Shown here: piece after piece, positions 1 through 8,817 of the stretch
Numbering within the stretch: the stretch's first letter is position 1
Layout: each line of letters starts with the position of its first letter
NCBI GenBank assembly: GCA_964235605.1
Contig: CAXSCR010000018.1
Span: forward strand, 1-63,718
DNA length: 63,718 bases
Source of the DNA: DATCRE01 sp964235605
GTDB taxonomy: Bacteria > Bacteroidota > Bacteroidia > Cytophagales > Cyclobacteriaceae
Direction: 5' to 3'
Notes under the pieces: model-generated
Told to the model about the DNA's origin: nothing
What the model saw: only the letters and a program-made list of their open reading frames with translations
Databases searched by the model: none
Program-made: the position numbers and the translations under genes

Positions 1-557
1 GGGTCTGTAGGGGAGCGGGGAGGAAACGAACCGCTCTACCTGGAAGTTTTTAATAATCTCAAACTTATAGCTTCTGGCTGCTAGCTTTGAGTTGCTAGCT
101 CGATTTTTTAAAGTTTTATGCAGGTGACTCCTGTCTGGCTTATGTTAAGGATTTGTATTCTTGACCAGGAGGCATACCGAATAAGTAAAAGCTGCAGATG
201 ACAATCATCGTTTGATAGCGCAGCCCCTCTAGGGAAGTCGCTTGTAATTGGATGTTGAGCCAATCTAGTTCATAAAGCATTATTAAACTGGTTAGCGTCC
301 CGGTAGAACAATCACCTTTCCTAAAACATCATGAGAAGAAATTCTTTTTGTATATCAATAGTTAGTAAAAATCACGCTTAATCAACTATCATTTTTTAAA
401 AGCGATTTCCCTGCCGCTGCCGCGTGTACGTAGTAGTGAGGGAAGTTGTGATGGAGTAGGCCCGGTGTGCATGAAGGTTTCATAGTGCCTTATAAAAATC
501 GAAAGGGAAGTAATTCCAAATTACTTCCCTTCGCAAAGTTTCCTTAGGTCGCCCTAA
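1..557. other. Intergenic region, no recognisable gene
   Basis: No open frame in this stretch resembles a protein I recognise. I see no tRNA or rRNA signature and no tandem repeat. The only clear structure is the hairpin near its right end, listed separately. The left edge of the window cuts into whatever lies upstream, so a partial element could be missed. Confidence 0.5.
503..531 (-). terminator. Intrinsic terminator of the Lys/Ala-rich mini gene
   Basis: Positions 503-515 (AAGGGAAGTAATT) and 519-531 are perfectly complementary, giving a 13-bp stem with a 3-nt loop. Read on the minus strand the stem is followed by a T-rich run, TTTCGATTTTTA. It lies just downstream of the minus-strand gene at 558-635, so it most likely ends that transcript. 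Confidence 0.75.
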
Positions 558-635
558 TTACTTCTTCTTCTTAGCAGCTTTCTTTGCAGTCTTTTTTGCA
601 GACTTCTTTGCCGCTTTCTTCGCTGTTTTTGCCAT
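558..635 (-). CDS. 25-residue Lys/Ala-rich histone-H1-like mini protein
   Basis: The frame starts at ATG 635 and ends with TAA at 558-560. It encodes only Met, Ala, Lys, Thr and Ser, built from repeats of the type K-K-A-A / K-K-S-A / K-K-T-A and closing with four lysines. This composition matches the lysine/alanine-rich tails of bacterial H1-like proteins, and short free-standing proteins of this kind occur in Cytophagales. It probably binds DNA or another polyanion non-specifically; that role is inferred from composition alone. The gene has its own terminator directly downstream and a promoter-like sequence about 45-70 nt upstream, which supports it as a real, independently transcribed gene despite its size. 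A chance open frame is unlikely given the flanking signals. Confidence 0.7.
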   Translation of the reverse strand: MAKTAKKAAKKSAKKTAKKAAKKKK

Positions 636-677
636 AGCGTTTTTAAAATTTAGTTGAACTATTTATTAAACTCTACG

Positions 678-706
678 AAAAGTTATAACAAAAAATTTAT
701 CTACAA
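678..706 (-). promoter_or_regulatory. Putative Bacteroidota-type promoter for the mini protein gene
   Basis: On the minus strand there is TTG (704-706), then 18 nt, then TAACTTTT (678-685). This matches the Bacteroidota sigma-A consensus (TTTG, about 19 nt, TAnnTTTG) except for the last base. The A/T-rich surroundings lower the weight of the match. Confidence 0.4.
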
Positions 707-788
707 AAATTTTTGGGTAAAAATTTTTTTGAGAACAAAATTTTCAAGATATAAAGGAGAGCGATGATGTGATGAATGATGTAAGTTA

Positions 789-1814
789 TCATGAGATAAC
801 GTTGACTTCTGGTTGAAGCGTGATGTTGAACTTCTCTTTAACACTGTGTTGTATGTCCATTGCTAGTTGCCAAATTTTTTTTCCTTCACCGCCGCCATAA
901 TTCACCAACACTAATGCTTGATCTTTGTGAACACCAATGTTATTAATTGTTTTCCCTTTCCACCCGCATTGTTCTATCAACCAGCCTGCAGGAATTTTTA
1001 TAAGATCTTTTTCAGAAGGGTAAGAAGGCATTGAAGGATATGCTTTCTTTATTAAATCAACTAAACTAGCTTGTATTGAAGGGTTTTTAAAAAAACTTCC
1101 TGCGTTTCCTATAAATGCCGGATCGGGTAATTTACTTTTTCTGATGTGTATAACAGCGTCACTGATTGCCTGCACTGACAGTTCTTGTATGCCTTGTTGC
1201 TTTAGTGTTTCCGCTATAGCACCGTATTGAATATTGAACTGATGATTTTTTTTTGAGAGTCTTAATGTAACACCTGAGATGAGATACTTGCCCTTTAAAT
1301 CTTGCTTGAAAATACTTTCACGGTAACCAAAGTGACATTCACTGTTGTTGAACACCCTCACTTCGCCTGACGCTATTTCAAGGGCTTCTACGTGATCAAT
1401 TATATTTTTTACCTCTACACCATAAGCACCAATATTTTGCATTGGCGCGGCTCCAACTGTGCCAGGAATGAGTGAAAGGTTCTCTGCACCGCCATAATTA
1501 CGCTCAACGCAATGACGGACGAACGAATGCCAATTTTCCCCTGCGCCAACTTTTAATGTTATGGTATTCTCATCTTCATGAAGTGTAACGATACCCTTTA
1601 AGCCTACTTTAATTATTAAACCATCAAAGTCTTTTGTTAAAAGGATATTGCTACCACCACCTAGAAAGAAATACTTTTGACTTTTAAAAATGTTGGATTG
1701 AAAAACCTCCCTTGCTTCCTCAATTGAATTAATTGTAATGAAGGTTTTCGCAAAAGCTTTAATTCCAAAGGTGTTGTAAGGCTGAAGGTCTACGTTCTGT
1801 AATGTGGATGACAT
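789..1814 (-). CDS. murB: UDP-N-acetylmuramate dehydrogenase MurB (type I)
   Basis: MurB reduces UDP-N-acetylenolpyruvoylglucosamine to UDP-N-acetylmuramate with NADPH and FAD, the second committed step of peptidoglycan precursor synthesis in the cytoplasm. Visible motifs in order are NTFGI near the N-terminus, the FAD-binding GGGSNIL (about residues 52-58), GAGENWHSFV, the nucleotide-binding block NLSLIPGTVGAAPMQNIGAYG, FGYRESIFK which is typical of the type I (E. coli-like) enzymes, the catalytic serine region GNAGSFFKNP, and the C-terminal PEVN holding the catalytic glutamate. I use the ATG at 1814, giving 341 residues against 342 in E. coli; an upstream TTG at 1838 would add eight residues. 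Neighbours are unrelated, so it looks monocistronic. Confidence 0.95.
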   Translation of the reverse strand: MSSTLQNVDLQPYNTFGIKAFAKTFITINSIEEAREVFQSNIFKSQKYFFLGGGSNILLTKDFDGLIIKVGLKGIVTLHEDENTITLKVGAGENWHSFVRHCVERNYGGAENLSLIPGTVGAAPMQNIGAYGVEVKNIIDHVEALEIASGEVRVFNNSECHFGYRESIFKQDLKGKYLISGVTLRLSKKNHQFNIQYGAIAETLKQQGIQELSVQAISDAVIHIRKSKLPDPAFIGNAGSFFKNPSIQASLVDLIKKAYPSMPSYPSEKDLIKIPAGWLIEQCGWKGKTINNIGVHKDQALVLVNYGGGEGKKIWQLAMDIQHSVKEKFNITLQPEVNVIS

Positions 1815-1970
1815 GGAGTATGTATTTTTCAAAGACAAGGTGTGAAAAAAACACGAAAGTATTTATAGCCTTGCTTCATAATGGGGATTTAACTTTGATT
1901 CGCTAAAGCATTTCAATAAGAATTCTAAAGAATTTAATTACACCTGCGACACCCATAGAATGCTAGTTAG

Positions 1971-3179
1971 TTAGTTCTTGACGTTTGCTGCAACGTCTTC
2001 TTTTGATAGTTTGAATAAACAAATACGCGGAAAACGTCCTGCAAGATAAGACGTGCCGCATACGGCTAACCCACCATCAGCTGTCTGAATTAAATTGGCT
2101 AACTCAAAAGGATTAAGAAAACCTAAATATCTGCTTCCTAAAAATTCTCCGGTTAATTCATCATAAAAGTATAAACCGATTTGATTGGACCTTGTGTCGC
2201 TTCCGTATATTAAAAGCTTCTTAGTACCAATCGTAGCTTTGATAATTTTAACTTTTGCATCGGGCACCAATTCTGGAAAAGGGTTTCCTTTAAGCGCGTT
2301 GTCTTTGGCACTCTGTGAGATTCCGCTAGTAGTAATGGTGGCGTTCGGTACAAAATAGTTATCGCCGAAATTGAAACGAGAAGCAGCAAACTTATTTCCA
2401 CCTAGTGGTAGAATGGCACTAATGCCGCCATCGTCATGTTGTCCATACACTACACCTTCTGGCGCATTATCTTCGCTTAGGCTGGTAAATACCAATGAAA
2501 GCGTGTAGTCGTAAAAGCCATTGAAATAATATAAGCCGCCAGGTATTCTTCCCACCTGAAAGGGAAATTGCTTTCCGGTATGGAGGAAGTGATTAATGAT
2601 TGGGCCTTCTATTTCATCAGCATCTTCAATATTAAATCTTGTTGAATTCTGCGCTACACCCGTAAGACTAACTAAAGAGATAACAAACTGCCTATTATCA
2701 TAATCATAATTTAATAACGTAAAACTGTTTCCATCATAGGAAGCCGCAGCGGGATAAGTTAGATTATCTACGGGGGTTATTTCAACATTCTCAAGGTCAC
2801 TACTAACTTTTGCCAATCGGGTGCTATTGCCTTCCATACAGAAGAAATAGTAACTATCATTGATATTAATAAACTGGCCAACAGGACTAACATATAATGG
2901 ATCTAAATCCAACGATTTGACTGGTTTACCATATTTATCAACTTTCATCAGAAAGGTAAATCTAGCCGTTGAATCTGATAGCTTACTTTCACTTAAAATG
3001 ATAAAACCACCATCTGATGTTTGTTGGATGTCTATTGGGTAATAGGCTGTGCTGAATTTTGAATTATCATATATTTTTGTGAACGTTTCTTCATCAAACT
3101 TTATATCAGATTTCTCTTGGCAAGAGATAAGAAAGAGCGTATTAATTAGTACAATAGATGTTAGTATTCTTTTCAACAT
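1971..3179 (-). CDS. Lipoprotein of unknown function, probably a beta-propeller-like fold
   Basis: A 402-residue protein with a lipoprotein signal peptide ending LFLISC, so Cys20 is the likely lipidation site. The mature part contains the repeated pattern QQTSDGGFIIL near residue 52 and IQTADGGLAVCG near residue 365. Such T-x-DGG-x-hydrophobic blades occur in secreted Bacteroidota proteins with a propeller-like repeat architecture. I recognise no catalytic motif. It lies 10 nt upstream of nothing essential and follows the beta-barrel gene at 3190-4068 on the same strand with a 10-nt gap, so the two are probably co-transcribed and may act together at the outer membrane; that link is inference. 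Confidence 0.75.
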   Translation of the reverse strand: MLKRILTSIVLINTLFLISCQEKSDIKFDEETFTKIYDNSKFSTAYYPIDIQQTSDGGFIILSESKLSDSTARFTFLMKVDKYGKPVKSLDLDPLYVSPVGQFININDSYYFFCMEGNSTRLAKVSSDLENVEITPVDNLTYPAAASYDGNSFTLLNYDYDNRQFVISLVSLTGVAQNSTRFNIEDADEIEGPIINHFLHTGKQFPFQVGRIPGGLYYFNGFYDYTLSLVFTSLSEDNAPEGVVYGQHDDGGISAILPLGGNKFAASRFNFGDNYFVPNATITTSGISQSAKDNALKGNPFPELVPDAKVKIIKATIGTKKLLIYGSDTRSNQIGLYFYDELTGEFLGSRYLGFLNPFELANLIQTADGGLAVCGTSYLAGRFPRICLFKLSKEDVAANVKN

Positions 3180-3189
3180 AGCATTACTA

Positions 3190-4068
3190 TTATTTACTTA
3201 CGGATTTAAAACCACTGCCAAGGAAACGTAAGGGGAACAGACAACCTAAAGAGAATGCCAGGTTATTCATTTTCAAATTATCCAGCGCATCTCCTGCACC
3301 TGATATACGATCGTTACTATATCGATTTTTGGTAGACGTAATGTTGCTCATACCATGTTTATACATAACGTCTAAATTGAAGCGCACATTGCCCATATGA
3401 TAGTTAACGCCAGCGCCACCAATTAAGCCCCAATGATTTTTAGCAAACAAATCTTTAGCACCAACAATAATTGGGGGATTTTCAAATTGGTTTGCACCAC
3501 CAGAAGCATAATCGGTTCCTGATATCTGTATGGATTTGCTCGCATTTACGAGGAATGCAGTATAAATGCCCAGTTGTACGTAAGGTCTAAGTTTTCTATT
3601 ACCATATTCATATTTTAAAATGAGCGGAATTTCGAAGTGATCTACTTTTTGTTCTTGTTCATATTCAAGAATTAACTGGTCTTTGGGATCCACGCCAGCC
3701 CACGCATACGCGTTCATATAAACAAATCTCGCATGTCTATAAGTGGGTTGAACGCTGGCTGAAAACTCCCTATAGCTAAATGTTATTTCAAGTCCCACTT
3801 GTGTACCAAGCTTGTTGAAGTTTTTATATTTCTTTTCCGCAAGAGGTGAACTGACGCCATTAACATCAGAAATTACGGTATATGATTTATCTACAACAGC
3901 TTGCGTAAGATTGGTACCTGCTTTGAAACCCAACCACCATTGTTTTTGCAAAAACTGGTCATTGTCATTATTTGCTTTGTTAAATCCTGCTGGCTTTTTC
4001 CTTTTACCTTGGGCAAAGCCGGCACTGACAAGAAGAAGGCATAAAATGAGGAGATAGAATCTTTTCAT
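3190..4068 (-). CDS. Outer-membrane beta-barrel protein (PorT / OMP_b-brl_2-like)
   Basis: A 292-residue protein with a standard signal peptide (hydrophobic run ending SAGFAQ). The mature N-terminus is basic (GKRKKPAG). Then come alternating amphipathic strands such as WLGFKAGTN, VGLEITFSYREFSASVQP, PLILKYEYG and YVQLGIYTAF, ending FSLGCLFPLRFLG, as expected for an 8- to 10-strand outer-membrane barrel. The PorT-like family includes T9SS accessory proteins as well as many porin-like proteins of unknown role, so the family does not settle the function. The gene is followed closely by a lipoprotein gene and preceded by the DUF1501 gene on the same strand (77-nt gap). Confidence 0.75.
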   Translation of the reverse strand: MKRFYLLILCLLLVSAGFAQGKRKKPAGFNKANNDNDQFLQKQWWLGFKAGTNLTQAVVDKSYTVISDVNGVSSPLAEKKYKNFNKLGTQVGLEITFSYREFSASVQPTYRHARFVYMNAYAWAGVDPKDQLILEYEQEQKVDHFEIPLILKYEYGNRKLRPYVQLGIYTAFLVNASKSIQISGTDYASGGANQFENPPIIVGAKDLFAKNHWGLIGGAGVNYHMGNVRFNLDVMYKHGMSNITSTKNRYSNDRISGAGDALDNLKMNNLAFSLGCLFPLRFLGSGFKSVSK

Positions 4069-4145
4069 TGACGATATATTTAATTACGCGTTCTTACTAC
4101 GCTGGTGTGTAGTGATTCAAGTTTTATGAATTTACTTTAGCGCTA

Positions 4146-5915
4146 TTAATCTTTTACAATCACTAACTTCTTCGATTTAGTATAGAGTAGCGTTTGCATC
4201 TGGTAAATATAATTTCCTGCAGGTAGACCTGCTAATGCCACTTCTACTCTATGCACCCCTGGATCATATGTTTTATTGATAAGTGTTTTTACCTGCTTAC
4301 CCTGGTTGTCTAGTAAATTTACTGTTACCTGGTTGCTTGCATTCGTTCTGAAAAAGAGGGTTGTTTTATCTTTGGCAGGATTGGGATAACAATCCTCGAG
4401 TGAGAAGCGAGAAGAAACAAAATCATCAATGCCTGTAATGTTTTGTGTAGCTAATGGTAAAGGCTGATAATTTTCACCTGGTTTATCAAGGTTAGGACCA
4501 TCAATAAAGTCTCTGCTGGCGGGCGGGTCAGTTTTCTGATCACCAAATAATGTTGTCGCGATCTTGGCTTTATCAACACCCATCCAGTCTTGAAGAATGT
4601 TAGCATAAACTTGACGATAATCATATTGCATTTCAATATTATGAATATCGGAATCTAATTTTGGTGCTGTACCAACAACACCAGGCTTTACTCCTTGACC
4701 GAAAAGAAACACAGGGCCACCGGTACCATGGTCTGTTCCGAAACTTCCGTTTGAACTTATTCTTCTTCCAAATTCTGAAGTTGATATAGTAAGTACTCTG
4801 TCTTCAATACCACGGGCACGAAGATCTTCTTGAAAAGATTTCATGGCTGTTGATATATGATACATGAGCGCAGCATGTACACCCATTGTAGAATCATAGC
4901 TTTCAACTTGTGAGGCGTGCGTATCGAAGCCACCAATTTTCACCATAAACACACGTGTTTTTACGCCGCCGTTAGTCTTCGATCCGCCTTGCAGTAATCT
5001 TGCTATTAATTTTAACTGTGCACTTAAATGATTGGTAAGACTTCCTGAAGGTGCATTGAATGGATATTTTTCAGGATAGGTTACCGATGGCTCGGTGCCA
5101 GCTTCCCATACATCATACAGTCTTTTTGCGTAATCTTTAGATTTATCTTCTAGCTTTAAAATCCAATCCATCTCTTGTCCGTATGGAGATGGCTTTAAAA
5201 TATCTGGCGGTATTCCTCTGCTGTCCAACAAATCATTAAAGCCTTCAAGACCATCTACCAATTTATAGAAACTGTTAGGATCTGTTATTGAAATACTAGT
5301 AGGTATATTTTGACTTTGATGAAAGATAAGCGAAACATCGCTACCCATTTCAAGAGCCAAAGGATCTGGCATTTCTGCAGACGGAAAATTTTCAGGATAT
5401 GTCGTTGTAGGAGGAGATGTGTATTCACTTTGAAGATATCGTCCTAGCCAGCCTGAATCAAAATAATCATCAGTACCGCCCCCCATAAACCAAATATCAC
5501 GTCCACGAAAATGAGAACCATTATTATTTTTATAAGAAACTCCTTGTACAAAAGCCATACGCCCTTGATCATACATGGCTTTCATGGCTAGCATATCAGG
5601 GTGGAGTCCTATCTGTGCATCTGGTGCCAATGTGCTATCTAGCGGAATATATTTGCGAATAGAATTTTTTGCGGGTATAGCTATATTGGGTCTGCGACTA
5701 TAGTATTGATCATAATCGGTAACAGGTATAAGACTGTTCAGGCCATCATTACCGCCATGCATTTGTAAAATAATAAGAACCTTATCATTTGTAACACTCG
5801 TTCTTGCAAGTTTTGTTATCGGGTTCTCAGCCATGAGCCTCATGGGTATACCGCCAATAGCGAATGGAATGCTTATAGCAACCGGTAGTTTCTGCAGAAA
5901 TTTTCTTCTCTTCAT
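4146..5915 (-). CDS. DUF1501 family secreted protein with T9SS sorting domain
   Basis: A 589-residue protein. It begins with a twin-arginine-like signal (MKRRKFLQKLPVAIS). The DUF1501 core (sulfatase/alkaline-phosphatase-like fold) covers about residues 40-465, with LIILQMHGGNDGLN near residue 47 and the late block STSEFGRRISSNGSFGTDHG carrying the conserved Arg and His residues. The last 85 residues form a T9SS type A sorting domain: CYPNPAKDKTTLFF, then LLDNQGKQVKTL, then AGLPAGNYIYQM and KKLVIVKD. It should therefore be exported and passed through the type IX system to the cell surface. It sits 12 nt downstream of the DUF1800 gene. Such DUF1800-DUF1501 pairs recur across Bacteroidota and Planctomycetota; their reaction is not established. 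Confidence 0.9.
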   Translation of the reverse strand: MKRRKFLQKLPVAISIPFAIGGIPMRLMAENPITKLARTSVTNDKVLIILQMHGGNDGLNSLIPVTDYDQYYSRRPNIAIPAKNSIRKYIPLDSTLAPDAQIGLHPDMLAMKAMYDQGRMAFVQGVSYKNNNGSHFRGRDIWFMGGGTDDYFDSGWLGRYLQSEYTSPPTTTYPENFPSAEMPDPLALEMGSDVSLIFHQSQNIPTSISITDPNSFYKLVDGLEGFNDLLDSRGIPPDILKPSPYGQEMDWILKLEDKSKDYAKRLYDVWEAGTEPSVTYPEKYPFNAPSGSLTNHLSAQLKLIARLLQGGSKTNGGVKTRVFMVKIGGFDTHASQVESYDSTMGVHAALMYHISTAMKSFQEDLRARGIEDRVLTISTSEFGRRISSNGSFGTDHGTGGPVFLFGQGVKPGVVGTAPKLDSDIHNIEMQYDYRQVYANILQDWMGVDKAKIATTLFGDQKTDPPASRDFIDGPNLDKPGENYQPLPLATQNITGIDDFVSSRFSLEDCYPNPAKDKTTLFFRTNASNQVTVNLLDNQGKQVKTLINKTYDPGVHRVEVALAGLPAGNYIYQMQTLLYTKSKKLVIVKD

Positions 5916-5927
5916 TGTACTGGGAGT

Positions 5928-7628
5928 TTAAAGTAACTGGTATTCGGGTGACTGTAGCATGCCATTAAACAATTCATTGAGTGGTGAGCGTAGCTCTGGT
6001 GAAGGCCACAAATCACTCCAATATTGTTCTGTAAAACCTTGAAGAAGTTTAAATTTAAAATAGCTAAGCCGTTGTGAGGTCAAGCCAGAATTGTCGTCAG
6101 CAGCATCGGTAAAAGTTAATGCGTGTTGAACAGGGAAAAGATAATTTGCAATTTCAATGATTAATGCATTCGCATCAGCAGCTGTAGTGTTATCAATATT
6201 TGCAGTCACCCAACTATAGACATCCACGTTAATAATTTCGGGTGTTATGGCGTTAATCAGTCTTTCAATATATTTATACCGTGTGGCCAAGGTGTTTGGT
6301 GTTATCCAACTCCTATTATAGATGGGAAACTGATGGTATGCATCATAACCTGCAACATCATAAGGTTCAAAGAAATCCATACCCATAGCCTTGATCTGAC
6401 CAATCAAATACCCTGTTTGCTCGTAGAAATTAGCAGTAGATGTTGTCATATCAGGCAATGCTTTTTCAAAAAAACGAAGTGTACCTAAAACCAGATCAAG
6501 TGGTGATTTTATAATGCTACCAAATTTATCATCAACAACATCGGTAGCCGTAGCGTTATCATAGAAATGTAAACTGGACAATAAGTTTTCAATAACAGGT
6601 TGAATTTTGAAATTGTTGGTAGTAAATGTTTGCGCCATCGTATTGATAGCATCGGTTTCAACTTGTAGAACGTCTTCATTGCTATGCGGCGCCCAAACAA
6701 AAAAGCGATATATCTTACGACAAATATTTTTTGCCGTTTCCGGATTGGTATAAATCATATCAATTAACTGACTGATTTCATCAAGCGCGCTTGCTTCGGA
6801 TGTATCAGCGCCAACTATTTCTGTAGAATTAAAATGTGCACTAAATACTTTTACCGTATTGTCATGTGCAGATGCTACTGTTGGGCTCCCCTTAACTTTT
6901 CCTCTTGGAATAGTAGTATCTATATCAGGTGTATTAAAATCATCATCGTTATTCCAACCTGAAAGGACTTTAGCTGCAGCTTGTACATCACCTTCTGTGT
7001 AGACACCATAATCACCATTTGGTAGGCCTGCAGGTTGAGAGCCTTCAAGGCCACGGCCTATACTATAAAGTTCAAGAAGTTCGCGTGCATAATTTTCATT
7101 GGGATTACCCTTTACATTTAGAAAGCCGTCGAGCAAACGTATCATTGCATTATCTACGCTCACTTTCTTGGTTAATTCTTTAAATGATATAGTAGGGTCT
7201 GCAATGCCATCTAACGCAAATAGCCTGTATAATTTATTTTGAAAATATAATGCGCGGCTGCTCGCTATTTTCGATTGAATAGCTGTAAAATGTGTGTGTA
7301 AAAAAAATACAAGTTTTTCACGGGCTGAATAAGCTAGTGATGGATTTAACATTTGTGCAATAAACCAACCTTTAAAGTATTCACTCAGTTGATCATCTTT
7401 GCTATTTGCACCAGTAACCCCTGCGGTTACCCATTCTTGTCCTGTTTTCAAGTCAATAGGTGGGAGCGGCTCTGTTAAACTTTGGTGATATAGCGCATTA
7501 ATAGCTTGCAATGGCGTGTAGGTTGAAAAAAGATCAATCTGTTGCTTAGTGGCTCCAAAAGTTGCTCTTCTTAATAAATGTGCGGCGCGTTTTTTTCCTA
7601 ACGTGCCACTAAATTCTGCTAAAGGCAT
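5928..7628 (-). CDS. DUF1800 domain-containing protein
   Basis: Recognised by its start, GKKRAAHLLRRATFGATKQQ, followed by the DUF1800 core blocks FLHTHFTAIQSKI, ENYARELLELYSIG and VQAAAKVLSGW. The ATG at 7628 gives 566 residues and puts this signature right at the N-terminus; an upstream ATG at 7667 would add a 13-residue leader with two cysteines (CTDC) but no signal peptide. The C-terminus ends MLQSPEYQL, with no T9SS domain visible. It is the upstream partner of the DUF1501 gene, 12 nt apart. Function is unknown; the genetic pairing implies that the two products work together, possibly in handling an extracellular polymer. Confidence 0.85.
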   Translation of the reverse strand: MPLAEFSGTLGKKRAAHLLRRATFGATKQQIDLFSTYTPLQAINALYHQSLTEPLPPIDLKTGQEWVTAGVTGANSKDDQLSEYFKGWFIAQMLNPSLAYSAREKLVFFLHTHFTAIQSKIASSRALYFQNKLYRLFALDGIADPTISFKELTKKVSVDNAMIRLLDGFLNVKGNPNENYARELLELYSIGRGLEGSQPAGLPNGDYGVYTEGDVQAAAKVLSGWNNDDDFNTPDIDTTIPRGKVKGSPTVASAHDNTVKVFSAHFNSTEIVGADTSEASALDEISQLIDMIYTNPETAKNICRKIYRFFVWAPHSNEDVLQVETDAINTMAQTFTTNNFKIQPVIENLLSSLHFYDNATATDVVDDKFGSIIKSPLDLVLGTLRFFEKALPDMTTSTANFYEQTGYLIGQIKAMGMDFFEPYDVAGYDAYHQFPIYNRSWITPNTLATRYKYIERLINAITPEIINVDVYSWVTANIDNTTAADANALIIEIANYLFPVQHALTFTDAADDNSGLTSQRLSYFKFKLLQGFTEQYWSDLWPSPELRSPLNELFNGMLQSPEYQLL

Positions 7629-7875
7629 AAGTAGGTGTTTATTACAGTCAGTGCATTTATACATCAACTTATAGTAAGATACTTAAACCTGGGATGAATC
7701 GCCATTATCTACCGACCACTTTGAAGATTTTTCCTTGTAATTGTGTTTACTTCATATTGTATTTATCAGGTAATGGAGTTGAAGTCGATTTTTGAGCTTA
7801 AATTAAATGATAGCCTTTTATAACACGTTGCATGAACAACTAATTCTCACGGTAAGTAGTAACTCTAACCGCTTA

Positions 7876-8757
7876 ATGAAATATTTTAACGCTAACTTAA
7901 AAAACTTGAAACTCATAGAATGTCCACGAGATGCCATGCAAGGCATTGAGGAATTTATACCAACAGAATTGAAAGCTGATTACATCAATCAATTATTAAA
8001 AGTTGGATTTGACACTATTGATTTTGGGAGCTTCGTATCACCTAAAGCTATTCCTCAAATGCGTGATACATCAGTTGTGCTTGAAAAGTTAAATTGGCGT
8101 GAAAGCAAATCAAAATTATTGGCAATTGTTGCCAATACGAGAGGAGCAGAGGAAGCTTCTTTATTTGAAGGCATTACTTACATCGGCTTTCCACTTTCTA
8201 TATCTGAGACATTCCAGATTAGGAATACCAACAAAACAATACCAAAGGCACTTAATGAGCTGGAAGTGATAAAAAATATTTGTGTAAAGACTAATAAAAA
8301 GCTGGTTACATATATCAGTATGGGTTTTGGCAATCCATATGGGGATGTTTATAATGCGCAACTGGTAAATGAATTTGTGAATATTCTTATAGCGCTTGGT
8401 TCTGATATAATATCCTTAGCAGATACCATTGGTGTGGCAACTCCGGAAAGCATTTCATCTTTATTCACTTCTTTGAACAAATCATACCCATTAATTGAAA
8501 TAGGTGTGCATCTGCATAGCAATCCGGCAACGGCAATTCAAAAAGTTGATGCAGCTTACAAGGCAGGTTGTAAAAGGTTTGATGGCGCTATTAAAGGATT
8601 TGGTGGCTGTCCGATGGCTGCTGATAAGTTGGTAGGAAATTTGCCCATGGAAAGTATCCTTTCTTATCTCGAAGCAGAAGGGGTTGAAATGCATATTGAT
8701 AAGACTGTTTTTGATAACGCAATGATGATGGCCGATGAAATATTCATAAAACATTGA
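7876..8757 (+). CDS. Hydroxymethylglutaryl-CoA lyase family protein
   Basis: A TIM-barrel lyase of the HMGL family (EC 4.1.3.4 type), which splits HMG-CoA into acetyl-CoA and acetoacetate in leucine degradation. Motifs seen are ECPRDAMQG at the N-terminus (the metal-binding Asp and catalytic Arg), FGSFVSPKAIPQM, SLADTIGVATP, the metal-binding HLHSNP and the signature GFGGCPMA containing the active-site cysteine. The ATG at 7876 gives 293 residues, typical for the bacterial enzyme; the frame is open further upstream but shows no family similarity there. No other leucine-degradation gene is adjacent, so the substrate is assigned by family only. Confidence 0.85.
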   Translation: MKYFNANLKNLKLIECPRDAMQGIEEFIPTELKADYINQLLKVGFDTIDFGSFVSPKAIPQMRDTSVVLEKLNWRESKSKLLAIVANTRGAEEASLFEGITYIGFPLSISETFQIRNTNKTIPKALNELEVIKNICVKTNKKLVTYISMGFGNPYGDVYNAQLVNEFVNILIALGSDIISLADTIGVATPESISSLFTSLNKSYPLIEIGVHLHSNPATAIQKVDAAYKAGCKRFDGAIKGFGGCPMAADKLVGNLPMESILSYLEAEGVEMHIDKTVFDNAMMMADEIFIKH

Positions 8758-8794
8758 AAACATTACGTTTCAATAAATGCAAATTATAACTCAT

Positions 8795-8802
8795 TAACTT
8801 TG
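8795..8802 (+). promoter_or_regulatory. Bacteroidota -7 element TAACTTTG before the TPR gene
   Basis: TAACTTTG exactly matches TAnnTTTG. No good -33 TTTG is visible at the right distance. Transcription would begin near 8809, which favours the ATG at 8818 as the start of the following gene over a start at 8800. Confidence 0.5.
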
Positions 8803-8817
8803 TTTAAATTGTTTAGT

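Noticed and set aside
789..806. Small inverted repeat GTTATC/GATAAC across the murB stop as a terminator
   Set aside because: Six base pairs with a 4-nt loop and no T-run; too weak to call.
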